Shown here: piece by piece, positions 6,222-9,190 of the stretch | How the letters are laid out: every line of letters starts with the position of its first letter | How positions within the stretch are numbered: position 1 is the stretch's first letter | DNA from: JAAFHS01 sp031396505 | GTDB taxonomy: Bacteria; Pseudomonadota; Alphaproteobacteria; Rhodobacterales; Rhodobacteraceae | Length of the DNA: 9,190 bases | Assembly: GCA_031396505.1 (NCBI GenBank) | Contig: JANNKX010000225.1 | Span: forward strand, 1 to 9,190 | Reading direction: 5' to 3' | Program-made: the position numbers and the translations under genes | Notes under the pieces: generated by a model | What the model saw: the letters and a program-made list of their open reading frames with translations, nothing else | Databases searched by the model: none | What the model was told of the DNA's origin: nothing

Positions 6222-9190
6222 ATGCCCCAAACCGCCATCCTGATCGGTAATGAGTCTCTGACCGTGGAATGCGGCAGGATGTGGCTGGCGCGCGGCCATG
6301 CGATTGGCCTCGTTGTGACCGACAGTGCCGATGTGCGGGCATGGGCCATCGGGGCGGGCCTTGCAACCGACGTGCTGCCCGGTCTTGCAGACCGCGTCGA
6401 AACCCGCGCCGACTGGCTGCTGTCCATCGCCAACCTGACTGTGCTGCCCCCCGCGCTGCTGTCGCGCACGCGCGGTGCGATCAACTTTCATGACGGTCCC
6501 TTGCCCCTTCGCGCTGGGCTGAATGCCCCCGTCTGGGCCCTGCTGGCCGGTGATGCGACGCATGGCATCACATGGCACCACATCGCGGGCGGGGTGGATG
6601 AAGGCGCGATCATCGCCACCCGCCGCTTTGACATCACGGATGGCGATACCGCCCTCAGCCTGAACACCAAATGCTTTGTCGCCGGGATCGACAGTTTCCC
6701 CGATGTCATCACCGCCCTTGAATCCAATGCCGCAGGCCACCCGCAAGATGCGCAAGCCCTGCGGCACCTGCACCGCCGTGCCGACCGCCCCATGGCCCAG
6801 GGCCACCTCGATTTCACCGAAAGTGCCGCCGCCATTGCACGCCTTGTCCGCGCCCTTGATCACGGCCCCTACTGGAACCCCCTGACCCTGCCCAAGATTG
6901 TCGCAAATGGCCGCGTCATCTTGGTCGGTCAGGCCGATATTGCCGCCGGTGCGGGTCAACCGGGGCAGGTCCTCGCCGCCGATCCGGGTGGCCTGACCGT
7001 TGCGTGTGGGGCAGGGGCCATTCGCCTGTCGCGCCTGCATGATGCCGATGGCCCCGTCGATCTGACCGGGATCCCTCACCTGCCATCGCCCGATGCCACC
7101 GAACGCGCCGCGCTTACCACAGCCCTTGCCACACTTGCTGCAGATGAGCCTGCACAGCGCAAAGCCCTGCACGATCTTCTCCCCGTGATCCTGCCCGTCA
7201 TCCCGTCGCCTCGCCCGCCCGAATGGCGGCAGATTGCCCTTGATGCCCCCCTTGCCGCCCTCGCTGCGGGCGTTGTCCGGCTGGCCGGACAGCCCGCTGC
7301 CGACATTGCCGCAGGTGCCCCCGGCAATGGTTATGACAGCGGCTGGTCGCCATGGCGCATCGACGCGTCCCAATCGCTCAACGCCCTGCACCTGCCCGCG
7401 CACATCGGTTTCCCCGCCGATCTGCCCGCCCGCGACCCCGCCTTGCGCGGCCTGACCATCCCCCCCGTCGGCGTCACGCGCGGCACCACGCCGATCCCCG
7501 GCACCATCATCACCCTTGCCCCCGGCACCCTGCATTATGATGCGGCAGCTTTGCCAGAGGCGGAGGCCTTGACGCTTTGCAAGCGTCTGGCGGCCTTTGC
7601 CGCACAGGCCAGCGCCGCGCCGGACGCACCCTTTTCAACCCTGCCGATCCTGTCACAGGCCGACCTGCACGCCCTGCTGCACACCCCGAACCAGACCGCC
7701 ACCGCCTATGACCGCACGCTCACTATCCCCCATGCCTTTGCCGCGCAGGTCGCCCGCACGCCCGACGCCACCGCCCTTGTCTGCGAAGGCCAATCCCTGA
7801 CCTATGCTCAGTTGAACGCCGCCGCCAACCGCACCGCCCACGCGTTGCAAGTCTTGGGCGTTGGCCCCGGAACCCTTGTCGGCCTGCATCTGCGCCGCTC
7901 GCTCAACCTTGTCATCGCCGCCCTTGGCATCCAGAAGGCAGGCGGCGCGTATGTCCCCATGGACCCCGCCTATCCCGCCGACCGCACCGCCCTCTATATC
8001 GCCGACAGTGCCTGCCCCGTCATCGTCACCCAATCCGACCTGATCCCCGATCTGCCCCAACACCGCGCCCAAATCCTTGCCATCGACACCGTCACAGGCC
8101 CCGATACCGATGTTGCCCCCACCGCCACCCCAGCCGATCTCGCCTATATGATCTACACCTCCGGCTCCACCGGGCGGCCCAAGGGCGTGATGATCGAACA
8201 CCGCAACGTCATCAACTTTTTCGCTGGCATGGATGTCCGCATCGGCACCACGCCCCGTTCCTTGAATCCGGGCACATGGATGGCGCTCACCAGCCTGTCT
8301 TTCGACATATCCGTCCTCGAATTGTTCTGGACCCTGACACGCGGCTTCAAGGTCATCATCACCACCGATGACAACCGCAGCCTTGTGTCCAACGGTCCTG
8401 CCCGCGTCGGTGGCATGGATTTTTCCCTGTATTACTGGGGCAATGATGATGGCGCGGGGGCTGCGAAATACGATCTGCTGCTGCAAGGGGCCAAATTCGC
8501 CGATGCAAACGGCTTTACCGCCGTCTGGACGCCTGAACGCCATTTCCACGCGTTCGGTGGCCCTTATCCTAACCCCGCAGTGACCGGTGCCGCGGTCGCC
8601 GCCGTCACCAGAAACATCGGCGTGCGCGCAGGTTCCTGCGTCGCACCCCTGCACCATCCCGCCCGCATTGCCGAAGAATGGGCGGTGATCGACAATCTGA
8701 CGAATGGCCGCGCGGGCATCGCCTTTGCCTCTGGCTGGCAACCCGATGATTTCGTCCTGCGCCCCGAAAACACGCCCCCCGCCAACAAACAGGCGCTGCT
8801 TGACAGCATTGATCAGGTCCGCCGCCTATGGCGCGGCGAGGCGGTGGATTTCCCCACCGCCACCGGCACACATGCCGTGCAAACCCAGCCGCGCCCCGTG
8901 TCCCGCGATCTGCCCGTCTGGGTCACCACCGCAGGCAACCCCGACACATGGCGCGAGGCGGGCAGCCTTGGCGCAAACGTCCTGACCCACCTGCTGGGAC
9001 AGTCCGTTGATGAGGTCGCGGCCAAGATCCGGATCTACCACACCGCCCTGCGCGCTGCTGGCCATGACCCCGCGCACCACGCCGTCACCCTGCTGTTGCA
9101 CACCTATATTGCCCCCACCCGTGACATCGCCCGCGACGTGGCCCGCACACCGATGAAGGCCTATCTCCGCGCCGCCGCTGGCCTGATCAA
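6222..9190 (+). CDS. NRPS, N-terminal part: formyltransferase - C-like remnant - adenylation domain with inserted luciferase-like monooxygenase
   Basis: 989 residues are visible and the frame is still open at the window end. Residues 1-180 are a Fmt-like formyltransferase, with the 10-formyl-THF transfer triad Asn88 and His90 (INFHDGPLP) and Asp126 (GGVDEGAI); about 190-290 matches its C-terminal domain. Residues about 335-480 resemble only the C-terminal lobe of a condensation domain. The adenylation domain follows: A1 LTYAQL at 526-531, A2 KAGGAYVPMD at 572-581, A3 YTSGSTGRPKG at 645-655, A4 FDISVLELFW from 694. After A4 the adenylation sequence stops, and a luciferase-like monooxygenase runs from about 732 to the window end. 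A5-A10 and any carrier domain should lie downstream. The protein would activate an amino acid (possibly glycine), formylate it as in NRPS starter modules such as LgrA, and oxidise it using reduced flavin. The ATG is chosen because it directly follows the upstream stop and begins a normal formyltransferase N terminus (MPQTAILIGNESL). A free Met-tRNA formyltransferase is excluded by the fused NRPS domains. Confidence 0.96.
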   Translation, partial: MPQTAILIGNESLTVECGRMWLARGHAIGLVVTDSADVRAWAIGAGLATDVLPGLADRVETRADWLLSIANLTVLPPALLSRTRGAINFHDGPLPLRAGLNAPVWALLAGDATHGITWHHIAGGVDEGAIIATRRFDITDGDTALSLNTKCFVAGIDSFPDVITALESNAAGHPQDAQALRHLHRRADRPMAQGHLDFTESAAAIARLVRALDHGPYWNPLTLPKIVANGRVILVGQADIAAGAGQPGQVLAADPGGLTVACGAGAIRLSRLHDADGPVDLTGIPHLPSPDATERAALTTALATLAADEPAQRKALHDLLPVILPVIPSPRPPEWRQIALDAPLAALAAGVVRLAGQPAADIAAGAPGNGYDSGWSPWRIDASQSLNALHLPAHIGFPADLPARDPALRGLTIPPVGVTRGTTPIPGTIITLAPGTLHYDAAALPEAEALTLCKRLAAFAAQASAAPDAPFSTLPILSQADLHALLHTPNQTATAYDRTLTIPHAFAAQVARTPDATALVCEGQSLTYAQLNAAANRTAHALQVLGVGPGTLVGLHLRRSLNLVIAALGIQKAGGAYVPMDPAYPADRTALYIADSACPVIVTQSDLIPDLPQHRAQILAIDTVTGPDTDVAPTATPADLAYMIYTSGSTGRPKGVMIEHRNVINFFAGMDVRIGTTPRSLNPGTWMALTSLSFDISVLELFWTLTRGFKVIITTDDNRSLVSNGPARVGGMDFSLYYWGNDDGAGAAKYDLLLQGAKFADANGFTAVWTPERHFHAFGGPYPNPAVTGAAVAAVTRNIGVRAGSCVAPLHHPARIAEEWAVIDNLTNGRAGIAFASGWQPDDFVLRPENTPPANKQALLDSIDQVRRLWRGEAVDFPTATGTHAVQTQPRPVSRDLPVWVTTAGNPDTWREAGSLGANVLTHLLGQSVDEVAAKIRIYHTALRAAGHDPAHHAVTLLLHTYIAPTRDIARDVARTPMKAYLRAAAGLI
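8415..9190 (+). other. Luciferase-like FMN-dependent monooxygenase domain inserted in the adenylation domain (partial)
   Basis: Residues 732-989 of the NRPS. The domain begins at MDFSLYYWGND and carries features typical of the MupA/Atu3671 group of natural-product luciferase-like monooxygenases: TPERHFHAFGG at 770-780, the PLHHPARIAEEWAVIDNL stretch near 810-827, and GRAGIAFASGW at 829-839. It would use reduced flavin and O2 to oxidise the carrier-bound substrate. It starts about 38 residues after the A4 FDIS motif with no A5 motif before it, so it is embedded in the adenylation domain rather than appended. The known precedent for this position is MtaG/MelG of myxothiazol and melithiazol synthesis, where the domain is assigned alpha-oxidation of glycine. 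The end of the domain lies beyond the window. Confidence 0.9.

Noticed and set aside
6573..6602. HHIAGGVDEG, resembling the condensation-domain motif HHxxxDG.
   Set aside because: The spacing is wrong and it lies within the formyltransferase, where the Asp of VDEG is the third catalytic residue of that family.
6222..7070. Stand-alone methionyl-tRNA formyltransferase gene.
   Set aside because: No stop codon separates it from the adenylation domain. The frame is continuous to the end of the window, so it is a domain of the NRPS.
5379..7535. Long open frame on the minus strand, 718 codons.
   Set aside because: It runs across the glycosyltransferase gene and the NRPS start, which both have clear family motifs on the plus strand. 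Its translation is a Gly/Ala/Arg/Gln-rich sequence with no recognisable domain, as expected opposite GCC/CGC-rich codons.
9188..9190. Truncated NRPS or pseudogene.
   Set aside because: The reading frame is intact and in good register with the monooxygenase family to the last base; the missing end is due to the window edge.

Overview
The window is an internal piece of a secondary-metabolite gene cluster from a high-GC proteobacterium. Codon use (GCC, CGC, CTG and CCC dominant, with GAA, GAT and AAA still common) and the packed, slightly overlapping genes suggest an alphaproteobacterium, possibly of the Rhodobacteraceae/roseobacter type. This taxonomic guess rests on composition only. All coding is on the + strand, and three genes fill the window with essentially no intergenic DNA. 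No RNA gene, mobile element, CRISPR array, promoter or terminator is visible.

Region 1 (1-5244) is the 3' end of a type I modular polyketide synthase whose 5' end lies outside the window. The visible order is end of ketosynthase (KS), acyltransferase (AT), ketoreductase (KR), dehydratase (DH), acyl carrier protein (ACP), thioesterase (TE). Placing DH after KR is atypical. A segment normally found at the end of the KR reappears after the DH, which suggests the DH was inserted into the KR C-terminal region.

Region 2 (5244-6218) is a family 2 glycosyltransferase whose start codon overlaps the PKS stop (TAATG), so it is probably translationally coupled. Region 3 (6222 to the end, incomplete) is an NRPS with an unusual architecture: an N-terminal formyltransferase with an intact Asn-His-Asp triad, a remnant resembling the C-terminal lobe of a condensation domain, then an adenylation domain interrupted between motifs A4 and A5 by a luciferase-like flavin monooxygenase of the MupA/Atu3671 type.

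Together the genes look like one operon for a hybrid peptide-polyketide. The NRPS probably activates an amino acid (the first visible specificity positions, D-I-L, fit glycine). That residue may be formylated and oxidised on the enzyme, the PKS extends and reduces a chain and releases it by its TE, and the glycosyltransferase may decorate the product. The releasing enzyme is encoded before a gene that looks like a starter, so gene order and assembly order probably differ. The product cannot be named from this window; a siderophore or a glycosylated lipopeptide/polyketide are possibilities only.
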